Source: Deltaproteobacteria bacterium
GTDB lineage: Bacteria > Myxococcota > UBA796 > SXON01
DNA: 20,733 nt
Direction of reading: 5' to 3'
Assembly (NCBI GenBank): GCA_947483545.1
Contig: CANKNP010000045.1
Span: forward strand, 1 to 20,733
In this document: piece by piece, positions 7,263 through 15,969 of the stretch
How positions within the stretch are numbered: the first letter of the stretch is position 1
Layout of the letters: the number at the start of each line of letters is the position of its first letter
The notes under the pieces: generated by a model
What the model saw: only the letters and a program-made list of their open reading frames with translations
What the model was told of the DNA's origin: nothing
Database searches by the model: none
Program-made: the position numbers and the translations under genes

Positions 7263-8734
7263 AATCGCAGCTCAGTCGCGAAGGTGAGATCCCCGAAGAT
7301 CACGCCCGGTCCACCCCCAACGCGGGCCAAGGCCCGAAGGCCCCCCCCCCGCCCAAACCCGAGGGCGACCCCGCCCACCGCGGCACCAAAGCCCGCGACC
7401 GGCGCGCTCCCCGTCACGTCCAACCCGAGCTGCAGACCGAGCACCGGCGTGAGATCGCGATCCGCCCGCTCCCATCGCCCCTCGGCGGTGACGGGGATCG
7501 AGGCGTGGAATCGGCTCCCCCCCCCGCTCTTTGCCCCTTGATCCTCCCGCGTGGCCGCCGGCCGCACGGCTAGCCCAACGACCACGGCGGGCAGCACCGC
7601 GTACGAGCAGCCCAGCTCGACCCCTGCGGACAGCCCCCCGACCTCTGCGGGGCCGTTCGGGCGCGCGGCGTAGCGAACCACAGGTCCGACGCTCACCGCC
7701 CCCCGCCAGGCGTTGACCTCCCGCCTCGCCCGCTCGGAGATCCGCTCGGACAGCGCGAGCTTTCCGCCTTGTACCTCATAGATGTCCACGCGGTCGTCCA
7801 GCACGATGGCGTACCGGACCGGGTCGGTCGCCGCCGCGTCGCCGATGGCCCCTCCGACCAGGCTGGCCGCTGCCGCCAGCAGCCCCTCGTCCGGCTTGCC
7901 CCTCGCGAGCGCCGCCAGCGCCAGGGCGACGTCTCCCGACGTCCGAGGATCTCCGCCCGGAGCCACCCACACGAGCGTGCTCGAACCTGGCGACAGGCGC
8001 ACCAACGCCGCTGCCGACACCCGTCCGCCGGTCACCGCCTGGAGCAGATTGACCCCGGCCACGCCCAGCATCACGCCGTCGCCGATGGGCTTCCCGTTGA
8101 GCCGCGTCCCCGAGACCTGCGCGGCCATCAGGATCCGGGGCTGGCGGGATCCGCGGCGACTCGAGAGGGAGTCCCTGCGCGCGTCGAAGTCCGCGAGCAG
8201 CGTTTCATCGAACCCGGGAGGCGCGGCCAACCCGACCCCGAACACCGCCGCTCGCTCCAACGAAGCGTCGGCCTCGGTCATATGGGACGCGCGCTCGTCC
8301 GGATCCTCCGTCGCGTCGGCGAGCTGCCGGTGCAGGTCTGCGAGTGCGAGCTGAAGCCGGACGAGATCGGTCGCCGCGGGCGGCGTCGACAAGCACGCGG
8401 TCTCCAGCTCCGCCGCGACGAAGGTGGACAACGCGCGGGAGGTCTGCAGGGTGGTCGTCTGGGCGCGGCCCTCGTCGAGCGAGCCCCGCCAATCGTCGAG
8501 GTCCACAGGCCCGCCGCAGTCCTCATCCCCGGTCCGGGCGACCAGCGAGATCACCTCGAAGAGATCGGTGAAAGCGCCGATCCCGATCACGCGGGCGGCT
8601 TCGGCTCCGGTCCCGGCGATGGCGACCAGACGGGGATCGCTGGCGTCGCCGTTGGTCACCAGGAGCGGGGCGGCGTGGGCTGCGGGGGCGAGGAGCGCGG
8701 CGAACGCGGCCGCAACGCCTATTCGTCTACCCAA
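7259..8734 (-). CDS. Exported protein with predicted C-terminal outer-membrane barrel-like region
   Basis: This 491-aa protein starts at TTG 8734 with GAGGAA five bases upstream. The start is 16 nt inside the kinase gene. A clear signal peptide (MGRRIGVAAAFAALLAPAAHA, cleavage near 21/22) is followed by an Ala/Leu/Asp-rich, probably helical periplasmic region to about residue 300. From about residue 340 the sequence shows alternating Gly/hydrophobic strands (VSVGPVVRYAARP, VELGCSYAVLPAVVVGLAVRP, LGLQLGLDVTG) and ends in FATELRF. A terminal Phe is typical of BAM-inserted barrels. No named family is recognised. Its position directly after the membrane Ser/Thr kinase suggests an envelope component of the same system; that link is inference. 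Confidence 0.8.
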   Translation of the reverse strand: MGRRIGVAAAFAALLAPAAHAAPLLVTNGDASDPRLVAIAGTGAEAARVIGIGAFTDLFEVISLVARTGDEDCGGPVDLDDWRGSLDEGRAQTTTLQTSRALSTFVAAELETACLSTPPAATDLVRLQLALADLHRQLADATEDPDERASHMTEADASLERAAVFGVGLAAPPGFDETLLADFDARRDSLSSRRGSRQPRILMAAQVSGTRLNGKPIGDGVMLGVAGVNLLQAVTGGRVSAAALVRLSPGSSTLVWVAPGGDPRTSGDVALALAALARGKPDEGLLAAAASLVGGAIGDAAATDPVRYAIVLDDRVDIYEVQGGKLALSERISERARREVNAWRGAVSVGPVVRYAARPNGPAEVGGLSAGVELGCSYAVLPAVVVGLAVRPAATREDQGAKSGGGSRFHASIPVTAEGRWERADRDLTPVLGLQLGLDVTGSAPVAGFGAAVGGVALGFGRGGGLRALARVGGGPGVIFGDLTFATELRF

Positions 8735-10344
8735 GCGGCTTCCTCGAAGTTCCAGATCTTTCGGCTCTCGGTGCCGGCCGACACGGTGACCTTGAACGAC
8801 TTGGGCTCGGCGCCCTCCGCGATCAGCTTGACGGTGTAGCTGCCCGCCGGCAGCTCATGCCGAATCATCGGCGTCCGCTTGACGAACGCGCCATTGATCA
8901 GGATCTCTGCGGAAGGTTCGCTGCCGAGGGACAAAAACCCGGTCTGGGTCACCGCGGGCCTCGGCGCGGCCGCGACCACGGGGACCGCTTTGGGCGCGGG
9001 CGCAGGGGCGGGGACAGCTGCGGCGGGGGCGGTCGCAGGCTTGGGCTTCGGGGCGGCGGGCTCCGGTGCGGGGGGGGCGATGGGCGCGGCGGCGGGCGGG
9101 GGCTCGGCGAACAGCGCGAGGTCAGGCGGGGGAGAAGGGGGTGGGGCGACGGCGCTCCGGTAGAGCTGCCAGCCGGCGAATGACATGATGCCGAGGCCGA
9201 CGAGGGCGAATCCGCCGAAGCCAAACGCCCAGAGGATGCTGCTCCGGCGAGGCGGGGAGACGGCAGCGGGCCGGTCACGGCGAGGGCCGTGGGCGTCCCC
9301 AACGCGGACGGGGAGGCCGGGGGAGGGGACCGCGCCGGCCGCGCCGATGGTGGAGAAGGACCGGATGCGCTCCTGCGCGCCGGCTTGGGTGGAGCCCTCC
9401 GCCGCCCGTAGCTCCGCAGCGAGCTGCACGAGGGCGTCGTGGGTCTGCATGGGCGCGGGGATCAGGGCGGAGAGCGCCCGCCCGAAGGCGGCCGCGCTGG
9501 GGTATCGGCCGGCGGGGTCACGCTGGAGGGCGCGAACGAGCACCGGGGCCAACTCCGCCCGGGCGCCGGACGCTGCACGCCGAGCGGCTTCGTCGTTCAC
9601 GAGTCCCTGGCGAATGCGGTCGTTGTCGCGCTCGGGGAACAGCGGTTCGCCCGTGGACAGCTCGTAGAGCACGGCACCCAGCCCGAAGATGTCCGCGGCG
9701 GGCCCGACCCCTTGGCCGTGGGCCTGCTCCAACGACATGTAGCCCCAGGTCCCCTTGACCCCGCCATCTCCCGCAGCCTCAGCACTCCCGCGAACGCTGG
9801 AGATGCCGAAGTCCAGCACCTTGACAACACCCTGGTGGTTCACCATCAGGTTCGATGGCTTCACGTCGCGGTGGACGAGCGCCAAAACCTCGTCGTCATC
9901 GCCCTGCAGCGTGTGCGCATAGTGCAGCCCTTCACAGACCTGCCGCCCGATCTCCGCGATGAGGGCGGTCGGCACGGGGCTCTTGGTGCGCCGCGCGTGG
10001 GAAATCAGCTTCCGAAGGGTGAAGCCCTCGATGAATTCCATCACCAGGTAGAGCAGCTCCCCCTCTTGGTTGAACTGCTGGACCCGGACGAGGTTGGGGT
10101 GCTCCAACCGGGCAGAGATCCTGGCTTCTCCAACGAACAGCTCCTGAAACCCGGGGTCGCTCGCAAAATCGGGGTGGATCACCTTCACGGCGACCCGGGT
10201 GCTGACCCCTGCGAGGGAGTCCAGCCGCCCCTCGTAGACCCTCGCCATGCCGCCCGCGGAGATGGGGCGGACAAGTCGGTAAGGACCAAGCCGTTGCTCG
10301 CCGTTTCGCAGATCGAGGTCAAGACTTGACATCAAGCCCATCAT
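8719..10344 (-). CDS. Membrane Ser/Thr protein kinase with PEGA domain
   Basis: This 541-aa Hanks-type kinase has all catalytic elements: the Gly loop (ISAGGMARVYEG), Lys54 in VAVKV, Glu73, HRDVKPSN (158-165, Asp160), DFG (178-180), and an activation segment GTWGYMSLEQ (198-207) with APE-loop variant SLE. After the kinase domain (about 20-295) comes a linker, one TM helix (about 370-391), and a Pro/Ala-rich spacer (about 400-466). A PEGA-type domain follows (about 467-530; LGSEPSAEILINGAFV...LPAGSYTVKLIAEG), which lies outside the membrane. This layout is common among myxobacterial kinases. The start is uncertain among three clustered ATGs (10344, 10341, 10332), none with a strong Shine-Dalgarno. 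It overlaps the exported-protein gene downstream by 16 nt. Confidence 0.96.
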   Translation of the reverse strand: MMGLMSSLDLDLRNGEQRLGPYRLVRPISAGGMARVYEGRLDSLAGVSTRVAVKVIHPDFASDPGFQELFVGEARISARLEHPNLVRVQQFNQEGELLYLVMEFIEGFTLRKLISHARRTKSPVPTALIAEIGRQVCEGLHYAHTLQGDDDEVLALVHRDVKPSNLMVNHQGVVKVLDFGISSVRGSAEAAGDGGVKGTWGYMSLEQAHGQGVGPAADIFGLGAVLYELSTGEPLFPERDNDRIRQGLVNDEAARRAASGARAELAPVLVRALQRDPAGRYPSAAAFGRALSALIPAPMQTHDALVQLAAELRAAEGSTQAGAQERIRSFSTIGAAGAVPSPGLPVRVGDAHGPRRDRPAAVSPPRRSSILWAFGFGGFALVGLGIMSFAGWQLYRSAVAPPPSPPPDLALFAEPPPAAAPIAPPAPEPAAPKPKPATAPAAAVPAPAPAPKAVPVVAAAPRPAVTQTGFLSLGSEPSAEILINGAFVKRTPMIRHELPAGSYTVKLIAEGAEPKSFKVTVSAGTESRKIWNFEEAAWVDE

Positions 10345-10378
10345 ATCGCGGTTGGGAGGGGTGTTGAGGACGGAACGG

Positions 10379-10618
10379 CTACGCCACCGTCTCCCAGTAC
10401 CTGCGAATCGCCTCCTCGCGGGTATCGATCGTCTCGCGCGAGAGCACGGCGGACCGGGCGGTGTCCTGGTAGTGCGTCAGCTCAAACCCGGGTGTTTTGC
10501 GGTTCCGCTTGAGCACCCAGATGGTCCGGTCGGGCATGTCGGCGACGATGAGCCCGAGGCCGCCGTCCACGGCGTTGGTGACATCGGCGAGGGTGTGCGG
10601 GAAGAACGGCCGGGACAT
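10379..10618 (-). CDS. Small conserved-looking hypothetical protein
   Basis: This 79-aa product from the ATG at 10618 begins MSRPFFPHTLADV. The frame is open to another ATG at 10684, which would add 22 residues containing CPGC and a third Cys. I prefer the inner ATG because AGG lies 8 bases upstream and the extension has no domain-like character. The body (LIVADMPDRTIWVLKRN, then EEAIRRYWE) looks like a compact alpha/beta fold without signal peptide or TM. I do not recognise it. It ends 34 nt before the kinase start on the same strand, so it may head that operon, divergent from dnaK. Confidence 0.55.
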   Translation of the reverse strand: MSRPFFPHTLADVTNAVDGGLGLIVADMPDRTIWVLKRNRKTPGFELTHYQDTARSAVLSRETIDTREEAIRRYWETVA

Positions 10619-10701
10619 CGTGCCTGTGTAGCCTGCCCCCTTGCCGCAGGCCCATCCGTTCCTACATCCGGGGCAACGCAGCATCCGATGGGATTTACGG
10701 G

Positions 10702-10707
10702 TTGACC
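10702..10707 (+). promoter_or_regulatory. Possible -35 element upstream of dnaK
   Basis: TTGACC resembles a housekeeping -35 box. The best -10 at acceptable spacing, TAACCT at 10724-10729 (16-bp spacer), matches only three of six positions. The -10 sits in the loop of the inverted repeat at 10716-10736. The region lacks a CIRCE element (TTAGCACTC-N9-GAGTGCTAA) and a convincing heat-shock sigma-32 promoter, so how dnaK is induced is unclear. Confidence 0.3.
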
Positions 10708-10715
10708 GGCCTCAC

Positions 10716-10736
10716 GCGGGGATTAACCTTCCCCGC
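10716..10736. promoter_or_regulatory. Inverted repeat in the dnaK control region
   Basis: GCGGGGA (10716-10722) and its exact complement TCCCCGC (10730-10736) flank the 7-base spacer TTAACCT. It lies about 80 bases upstream of the dnaK start and overlaps the possible -10. It could be an operator for a dimeric repressor or a 5'-UTR hairpin. Confidence 0.45.
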
Positions 10737-10738
10737 AA

Positions 10739-10772
10739 GAGTTCGATTCGTTCACGAGTTCAATCGGTTCAA
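10739..10772 (+). repeat. Tandem 17-bp direct repeat upstream of dnaK
   Basis: Two adjacent 17-bp units (10739-10755 and 10756-10772) match at 13 of 17 positions. Each contains two GTTC cores, so four GTTC motifs occur at 9-, 8- and 9-base spacing. The array ends about 44 bases before the dnaK ATG. The arrangement suggests a regulator-binding array or a repeated leader element. Confidence 0.5.
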
Positions 10773-10816
10773 TCTACCTAATCTCTCACGCCTCCCGGCA
10801 GACAAAGGACCCACGC

Positions 10817-12706
10817 ATGGGCAAGATCATCGGCATTGACCTCGGAACCACCAACTCGGTCGTCGCGATCATGGAGGGCGATTCGCCCACCGTCATCATC
10901 AACGAAGAAGGCGCCCGCACGACTCCCTCGGTGGTTGGCTTCAACAAGGATGGCGAGCGGCTCGTCGGCGCGACTGCGCGTCGTCAGGCGATCACCAACC
11001 CGACCCGCACGGTCTACTCCATCAAGCGGTTCATGGGACAACGGTGGGAGGAGGCCGAGAAGGAGTCGAAGCGTGTGCCGTACAAGGTCGTCCGCAACGG
11101 CGATCTGATGAAGGTCGGGATCGACGACAAGGAGTTCAGCGCCCCTGAGATCTCCGCGATGATCCTACAGAAGCTCAAGCGCGAAGCTGAGAAGTACCTG
11201 GGCCAGCCGGTGACCGAGGCCGTCATCACGGTCCCGGCGTACTTCAACGATGCACAGCGCCAGGCGACCAAGGACGCCGGCAAGATCGCCGGGCTCGACG
11301 TCAAGCGCATCATCAACGAGCCGACCGCAGCCGCGCTCGCGTATGGCTTTGGCAAGAAGAAGAAGGACCAGACCATCGCTGTTTATGACTTTGGCGGCGG
11401 CACGTTCGACATCTCCATCCTCGACGTGGGCGACAACGTGGTGGAGGTCCGCTCCACGAACGGCGACACCCACCTCGGTGGCGACGATGTGGACAACCTG
11501 CTCATCGACTGGATGGTGAAGGAGTTCAAGACCGAGACCGGCATTGACGTCGCGAACGACAAGATGGTGCTCCAGCGCTTGAAGGACGCCGCCGAGAAGG
11601 CGAAGATCGAGCTCTCCTCCGGGCAACAAGCCAGCATCTCACTTCCCTTCTTGTCGATGGACGCATCGGGCCCCCGCCACCTGGAGCGCTCGCTTGCGCG
11701 CGCCCGGTTTGAGCAGATGATCGAGCCCATCATCGACCGTACGCTGGAGCCCTGCCGGCAGGCGCTCAAGGATGCGAAGGTCACCGCCGCCGATGTCCAT
11801 GAGATCCTCCTCGTCGGCGGGTCCACCCGCATCCCGCTGGTGCAGGCGAAGGTCAAGGCGCTGTTCGGCAAGGAGCCCAACCGCACGGTCAACCCCGACG
11901 AGGTGGTCGCCCTCGGCGCCGCAGTGCAGGGCGGTGTGCTCGGCGGCGATGTCACGGACATGCTGTTGCTCGACGTGACGCCGCTCTCCCTTGGTATCGA
12001 GACCCTGGGCGGCGTTCACACCGTCCTGATTGCCCGAAACACCACGATTCCCACAAGCAAGAGCGAGACCTTCTCCACCGCCGCGGATAGCCAGACCGCC
12101 GTGGATGTGCATGTGTTCCAGGGCGAGCGCCCCCTCGCGAAGGACAACCGCCTCCTGGGCGACTTCCGCCTCGATGGCATCACCCCTGCGCCTCGGGGTG
12201 TGCCCCAGGTCGAGGTGACCTTCGACATCGACGCCAACGGCATCCTGAACGTGCGCGCGAAGGACAAGGCCACGAGCCGGGAGCAGAAGATCACGATCAC
12301 GTCGTCGTCCGGACTGTCCAAGGAGGACGTGGAGAAGTTGGTGCGGGAGGCCGCGGCCAACGAGACCACCGACAAGGCGAAGCGCGAGCTGATCGAAGAG
12401 CGCAACAAGCTCGACAACATGGTCTACCAGGTGTCGAAGTCGCTCACCGAGAGCAAGGACAAGATGTCGCCGGACGGCGCGCAGAAGCTGGAGGCGGCGC
12501 TCAACGACGCCCGATCGGCCTTGGACAGCGACGATCTCGCCCGCATCAAGGGCGCGTTTGACACGCTCACCAAGGCGTCTCATGACCTGGCGCAGTCGAT
12601 GTACCAGGGAGAAGCGAGCGCCGCCTCTCCCGGCGGGCCCCCGCCCCCAGGCGCGGCGAAGGGTAAGGACGACGCGATCGACGTCCCCTTCGAAGAGTCG
12701 AACTAG
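10817..12706 (+). CDS. dnaK: Chaperone protein DnaK (Hsp70)
   Basis: This 629-aa ATP-dependent cytoplasmic chaperone is within the usual DnaK length. The N-terminus [18 protein letters not shown] is the phosphate-1 loop. [11 protein letters not shown] and [12 protein letters not shown] mark the actin-like ATPase, and [12 protein letters not shown] the adenosine site. The interdomain linker [13 protein letters not shown] starts near residue 381. The beta-sandwich substrate domain and helical lid follow. The tail is Gly/Pro/Ala-rich and ends [12 protein letters not shown], a slightly altered form of the usual acidic EEV-type end. AAAGGA at 10804-10809 lies 7 bases before the ATG and is the clearest ribosome-binding site in the window. 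dnaJ follows after 24 nt. Neither grpE nor hrcA is adjacent. Confidence 0.99.
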   Translation: MGKIIGIDLGTTNSVVAIMEGDSPTVIINEEGARTTPSVVGFNKDGERLVGATARRQAITNPTRTVYSIKRFMGQRWEEAEKESKRVPYKVVRNGDLMKVGIDDKEFSAPEISAMILQKLKREAEKYLGQPVTEAVITVPAYFNDAQRQATKDAGKIAGLDVKRIINEPTAAALAYGFGKKKKDQTIAVYDFGGGTFDISILDVGDNVVEVRSTNGDTHLGGDDVDNLLIDWMVKEFKTETGIDVANDKMVLQRLKDAAEKAKIELSSGQQASISLPFLSMDASGPRHLERSLARARFEQMIEPIIDRTLEPCRQALKDAKVTAADVHEILLVGGSTRIPLVQAKVKALFGKEPNRTVNPDEVVALGAAVQGGVLGGDVTDMLLLDVTPLSLGIETLGGVHTVLIARNTTIPTSKSETFSTAADSQTAVDVHVFQGERPLAKDNRLLGDFRLDGITPAPRGVPQVEVTFDIDANGILNVRAKDKATSREQKITITSSSGLSKEDVEKLVREAAANETTDKAKRELIEERNKLDNMVYQVSKSLTESKDKMSPDGAQKLEAALNDARSALDSDDLARIKGAFDTLTKASHDLAQSMYQGEASAASPGGPPPPGAAKGKDDAIDVPFEESN

Positions 12707-12730
12707 TCCCAAGCCGTCGGAGCATCTGGT

Positions 12731-13843
12731 ATGGCGAAGCGCGACTACTACGCGGTCTTGGACGTTCAGAAGACCGCGTCGGAAGCCGACATCAAGAAGG
12801 CGTTCCGCGCCTTGGCGATGAAGTTCCACCCGGACAAGAACCCGGGTGACAAAGAAGCCGAGGCCAAGTTCAAAGAGGCCGCCGAGGCGTACGAGGTGCT
12901 GTCCGACGGCGACAAGCGGGCGACCTACGACCGCTTTGGTTTTGAAGGCCTCCGCGGCCAGGGCATGGGCGGCGGGTTCCAGAACGCCGAGGATGTATTC
13001 TCGCAGTTCGGGGATCTCTTCGGCGACCTGTTCAACATGGGCGGGCGGCAACGCGGCGCGAAGGCCGGCCCCCGCCGGGGCGCCGATCTGGAGTACGTCC
13101 TCGCGGTCGAGTTCCTCGACGCTGCGAAGGGCACCGAGCAGGAGATCCAGGTCCCAAAGCACGCGCTGTGTGAGACGTGCTCGGGCTCAGGCGCCAAGCC
13201 GGGGTCGCAGCCGATCACCTGTGATTTGTGCAAGGGCGCGGGCGAGGTGTTGCAGCGGCAGGCGTTTTTCCAGATCCGCACGCAGTGCCCCCGCTGTTCG
13301 GGCAGCGGCAAGACGATCAAGGATCCCTGCGGATCGTGCAGCGGCGGCGGTCGTCAGCGGGTGAGCGACAAGCTGAAGGTCACGATCCCCGCCGGGGTCG
13401 ATGAGGGCATGCAGTTGCGGCTCTCCGGGAAGGGCGATGTCGGCGAGAAGGGAGCTCCCAACGGGGATCTCTACGTCACCATCCGCCTCAAGGAGCACGC
13501 GCTCTTCCGGCGGGACGGGGTGCATGTGATGTGTACGGTTCCGATGAGCTTTCCGACGGCCTGCCTGGGCGGCAAGATCACGATCCCGACGATCGATGGC
13601 GATGTGCCTTGGGAGGTCGAAGCCGGGACGCCATCGGGCAAGGTGGTCACGCTCCGAGGGAAAGGCATCGCCTCCGTGCAAGGTCGAGGTCGTGGCGATC
13701 AACATGTGCAGTTGGTCGTGGCCGTGCCCAAGGCGCTGGGGGCGCGAGAGGAGGAGCTGGTGCGTGAGCTTGCTACCGTTCACGAGACCAAGGTGCAGGA
13801 GAAGTCTTTCTGGGAAGATCTGAAGACGAAGTTCAACTTTTAG
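12731..13843 (+). CDS. dnaJ: Chaperone protein DnaJ (Hsp40)
   Basis: This 370-aa type I J-protein stimulates DnaK ATPase and delivers substrates. The J domain occupies about residues 4-70 with the invariant HPD at 33-35. A Gly/Phe region runs about 72-120. The zinc-binding domain has four CxxCxGxG-type repeats with Cys pairs at 147/150, 164/167, 186/189 and 200/203; the last repeat is CGSCSGGG. Two C-terminal beta-barrel substrate domains follow ([21 protein letters not shown] onward). All zinc ligands are present. GGAG lies 8 bases before the ATG. It is separated from dnaK by 24 nt and from glgA by 4 nt, so all three are probably one transcript. Confidence 0.98.
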   Translation: MAKRDYYAVLDVQKTASEADIKKAFRALAMKFHPDKNPGDKEAEAKFKEAAEAYEVLSDGDKRATYDRFGFEGLRGQGMGGGFQNAEDVFSQFGDLFGDLFNMGGRQRGAKAGPRRGADLEYVLAVEFLDAAKGTEQEIQVPKHALCETCSGSGAKPGSQPITCDLCKGAGEVLQRQAFFQIRTQCPRCSGSGKTIKDPCGSCSGGGRQRVSDKLKVTIPAGVDEGMQLRLSGKGDVGEKGAPNGDLYVTIRLKEHALFRRDGVHVMCTVPMSFPTACLGGKITIPTIDGDVPWEVEAGTPSGKVVTLRGKGIASVQGRGRGDQHVQLVVAVPKALGAREEELVRELATVHETKVQEKSFWEDLKTKFNF

Positions 13844-13847
13844 ACCC

Positions 13848-15344
13848 ATGAACATCGCCTTCATCGCCGCAGAGGTCGCTCCCTGGTCCAAGACCGGCGG
13901 GCTCGGGGATGTCTGTGGAGCGCTGCCCATCGCGCTCGCCGGGCGTGGCCACCGGGTCATCACGGTGAGCCCTCGATACAAGGACTACCCCGACGCTTGG
14001 GACACAGGCGTACGCGCGGTCATCCACCTCTTCGGGCAGGCGCACGAGGTTCGGTACTTCCACGCGCGGACGGCGGGCGCCACGGCGGGCGCACCGGAGG
14101 CGCAAAACACGGCGGGTTGCCATCACCTCTTCGTTGACCACCCCAGTTTTCGGCGCTCAGGCATCTATGGTGATTCGAATGGCGCTTATGGCGACAATCT
14201 GTTTCGCTTCGCGCTGCTTTCGCGCGCCGGCATCGAAGCCGCCTCGCTGGTCCCGCTCTTCGAGGGCCCGGACGGCCCCGCGCCCCTCGGCGAGGACGTG
14301 GTGTTCCACGTCAACGACTGGCACACCGCGCTCGTTCCGCTCTACCTGGAGGCGCTCTACCGCCCCGCGGGCCGTTTTCGCACCGCCGGCACGGTGCTGG
14401 GCATCCACAACGCGGGCCACCAGGGGGCGTTCCCCGCGCACCAGTTCGCCGGCTTGGACGTGTCCAGTCGGTGGTGGCCCCACCTCGACATGGATGGGCA
14501 CCTCAACCTGCTGAAGACCGGTCTGGTCTTGGCCGACAAGGTGGTGGCCGTCTCGCCGACGTACGCCCGCGAGATCTGTGGCGAGCTTGGTTTTGGGCTC
14601 GGACACCTTTTCGCTGCCCGTGGTCGTGACCTGCTCGGCATCGTCAACGGCGTCGGGGACGACTGGGATCCCACGACGGACCCCCAGCTCGCCGCTCGCT
14701 TCTCCGCGGACGACTTGACTGGCAAGGCAGTGTGCAAGCGCGCCTTGCAAGCCGAGCTTGGGCTTGCCCAACGGGATGTTCCGCTCCTCGCGCTCATCGC
14801 GCGGCTCGACCCCCAGAAGGGCGTGGACCTCGTGATGCAAGCGGTGCCGTGGCTCATGCAGCACGACATTCAGCTCGTCGTCCTTGGGAGCGGCAACAAG
14901 GCGTTGGAGCAGCAGATGCGCGAGATGGAGTGGGCCCACCACGACAAGGCGCGCGGCTGGGTCGGGTTCAACGAGGGGCTCGCGCACCGGATCGAAGCCG
15001 GCGCGGACATCTTCCTGATGCCGTCACGTTTCGAACCATGTGGGTTGAACCAGATCTATTCGTTGCGCTACGGCACGGTCCCGGTGGTTCATGCCACCGG
15101 CGGGCTCGCCGACACTGTCGAGACCCTGGATCCCTCCCGGGATCGAGGCACGGGCTGGGCCTTCCGCCACTTCAGCGTGGACGCCTTCGTGGATGCGATG
15201 AGCTACGCGCTCTTGACCTGGTGGCGGTTCCCAGACGGATGGCGGGCCATGCAGCAACGTGGCATGAGGCAGGACTGGTCCTGGGCGCGGAGCGCTGCGA
15301 TCTACGAGCGCGTGTACGACGAGGTACGGGGGCGGCGGCGGTGA
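13848..15344 (+). CDS. glgA: Glycogen synthase (GT5 family)
   Basis: This 498-aa GT5 enzyme transfers glucose from ADP-glucose (UDP-glucose in some relatives) to an alpha-1,4-glucan chain. The nucleotide-sugar loop KTGGLGDV is at residues 15-22 of MNIAFIAAEVAPWSKTGG. The C-terminal GT-B half contains LIARLDPQKGVDLV and LVVLGSGN. The acceptor/catalytic region is PSRFEPCGLNQIYSLRYGTVPVVHATGGLADTV with Glu396. Length and motif order match bacterial GlgA. The ATG comes 4 nt after dnaJ without a visible Shine-Dalgarno, suggesting coupling. Finding glgA in a dnaK-dnaJ unit rather than beside glgB/glgC is unusual. The donor sugar cannot be decided by eye. Confidence 0.96.
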   Translation: MNIAFIAAEVAPWSKTGGLGDVCGALPIALAGRGHRVITVSPRYKDYPDAWDTGVRAVIHLFGQAHEVRYFHARTAGATAGAPEAQNTAGCHHLFVDHPSFRRSGIYGDSNGAYGDNLFRFALLSRAGIEAASLVPLFEGPDGPAPLGEDVVFHVNDWHTALVPLYLEALYRPAGRFRTAGTVLGIHNAGHQGAFPAHQFAGLDVSSRWWPHLDMDGHLNLLKTGLVLADKVVAVSPTYAREICGELGFGLGHLFAARGRDLLGIVNGVGDDWDPTTDPQLAARFSADDLTGKAVCKRALQAELGLAQRDVPLLALIARLDPQKGVDLVMQAVPWLMQHDIQLVVLGSGNKALEQQMREMEWAHHDKARGWVGFNEGLAHRIEAGADIFLMPSRFEPCGLNQIYSLRYGTVPVVHATGGLADTVETLDPSRDRGTGWAFRHFSVDAFVDAMSYALLTWWRFPDGWRAMQQRGMRQDWSWARSAAIYERVYDEVRGRRR

Positions 15345-15375
15345 ACGGGGTCGCCGATTCTCCCGCTGCGCGCCC

Positions 15376-15867
15376 GTGACGCGCGGGGAGATCAAGGAGC
15401 TCGGGGGGCGGATCGACCGGGACCCAGGGGTGCGTGCGGACTGGGAGGGGCGCGCGAGGGCGAAGGGCGTGGAGCTGGAGCCCGGTACGCCGGGGAAAAA
15501 GCTCGTGCGGATCGTGCTCGACCGGGGGGAAGGGGCCCAGGTGCGGACAAATCCGATCGCGCGGGACGAGGCATTCGCCTGTTCCCACTGCGCGCGGGAA
15601 GTGCCGCTCGGCGGACGGCGCCCGCGGGATCACTGCCCCTACTGCCTCTACTCCCAGCACGTGGATGTTGTGCCGGGGGATCGGGCGGAGCGCTGTGGCG
15701 GCGCGCTGATCCCGGTGGGCGTGGCGCCTGGGCACGATGGACTCGACATCCTCTACCGCTGTGAGCGCTGTGGCGCGGCCCGCCGGAACCGGGTCCTGGA
15801 CGATCTTCTGGTCCCGGACGAGCAAGCCGCGATACGTACGTTGTCTCGATGGGTCGTGAACCCTTGA
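15376..15867 (+). CDS. RNHCP-domain zinc-ribbon protein
   Basis: This 163-aa soluble protein starts at GTG 15376, 31 nt after glgA, without a clear Shine-Dalgarno. The first 60 residues are charged (RGEIKELGGRIDRD...). From residue 66 it shows the RNHCP family pattern: FACSHC (Cys69, Cys72), RPRDHCPYCLYSQHVD (His86, Cys87, Cys90), GDRAERCGG (Cys107) and ILYRCERCG (Cys129, Cys132), then RRNRVLDD. The family's name-giving Arg-Asn-His-Cys-Pro is Arg-Asp-His-Cys-Pro here. The Cys pairs should bind zinc. The function of RNHCP proteins is not established; nucleic-acid binding is plausible from the ribbon fold. It is probably the last gene of the dnaK operon. Confidence 0.85.
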   Translation: MTRGEIKELGGRIDRDPGVRADWEGRARAKGVELEPGTPGKKLVRIVLDRGEGAQVRTNPIARDEAFACSHCAREVPLGGRRPRDHCPYCLYSQHVDVVPGDRAERCGGALIPVGVAPGHDGLDILYRCERCGAARRNRVLDDLLVPDEQAAIRTLSRWVVNP

Positions 15868-15892
15868 CACCCCAACCGTCGGCAGGTACTTC
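15864..15892 (+). promoter_or_regulatory. Possible sigma-70 promoter for the small hypothetical gene
   Basis: TTGACA (15864-15869) is a perfect -35 hexamer overlapping the stop of the RNHCP gene. At a 17-bp spacing the -10 position reads TACTTC, a poor match. The next gene starts at 15970. This is suggestive only. Confidence 0.25.
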
Positions 15893-15969
15893 GGCATGAT
15901 GCCTGAGGTTTCGCAATTCGAGTTGGGCGCTCGGCCCCTCGGGACCGCTCGGATGGGCGGGCTCCCCTC

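Noticed and set aside
7769..8839. A plus-strand open frame opposite the exported barrel-like protein
   Set aside because: It runs over the junction of two coupled minus-strand genes and encodes Arg/Gly/His-rich sequence without motifs.
10739..10772. CRISPR array
   Set aside because: Only two adjacent 17-bp imperfect units with no spacers; no cas genes in the window.
10685..10816. CIRCE operator or sigma-32 heat-shock promoter upstream of dnaK
   Set aside because: No TTAGCACTC-N9-GAGTGCTAA and no CTTGAA / CCCCAT pair at correct spacing.
11639..13162. A long minus-strand open frame opposite dnaK and dnaJ
   Set aside because: It spans the boundary of two unmistakable chaperone genes on the other strand and has no recognisable motif.
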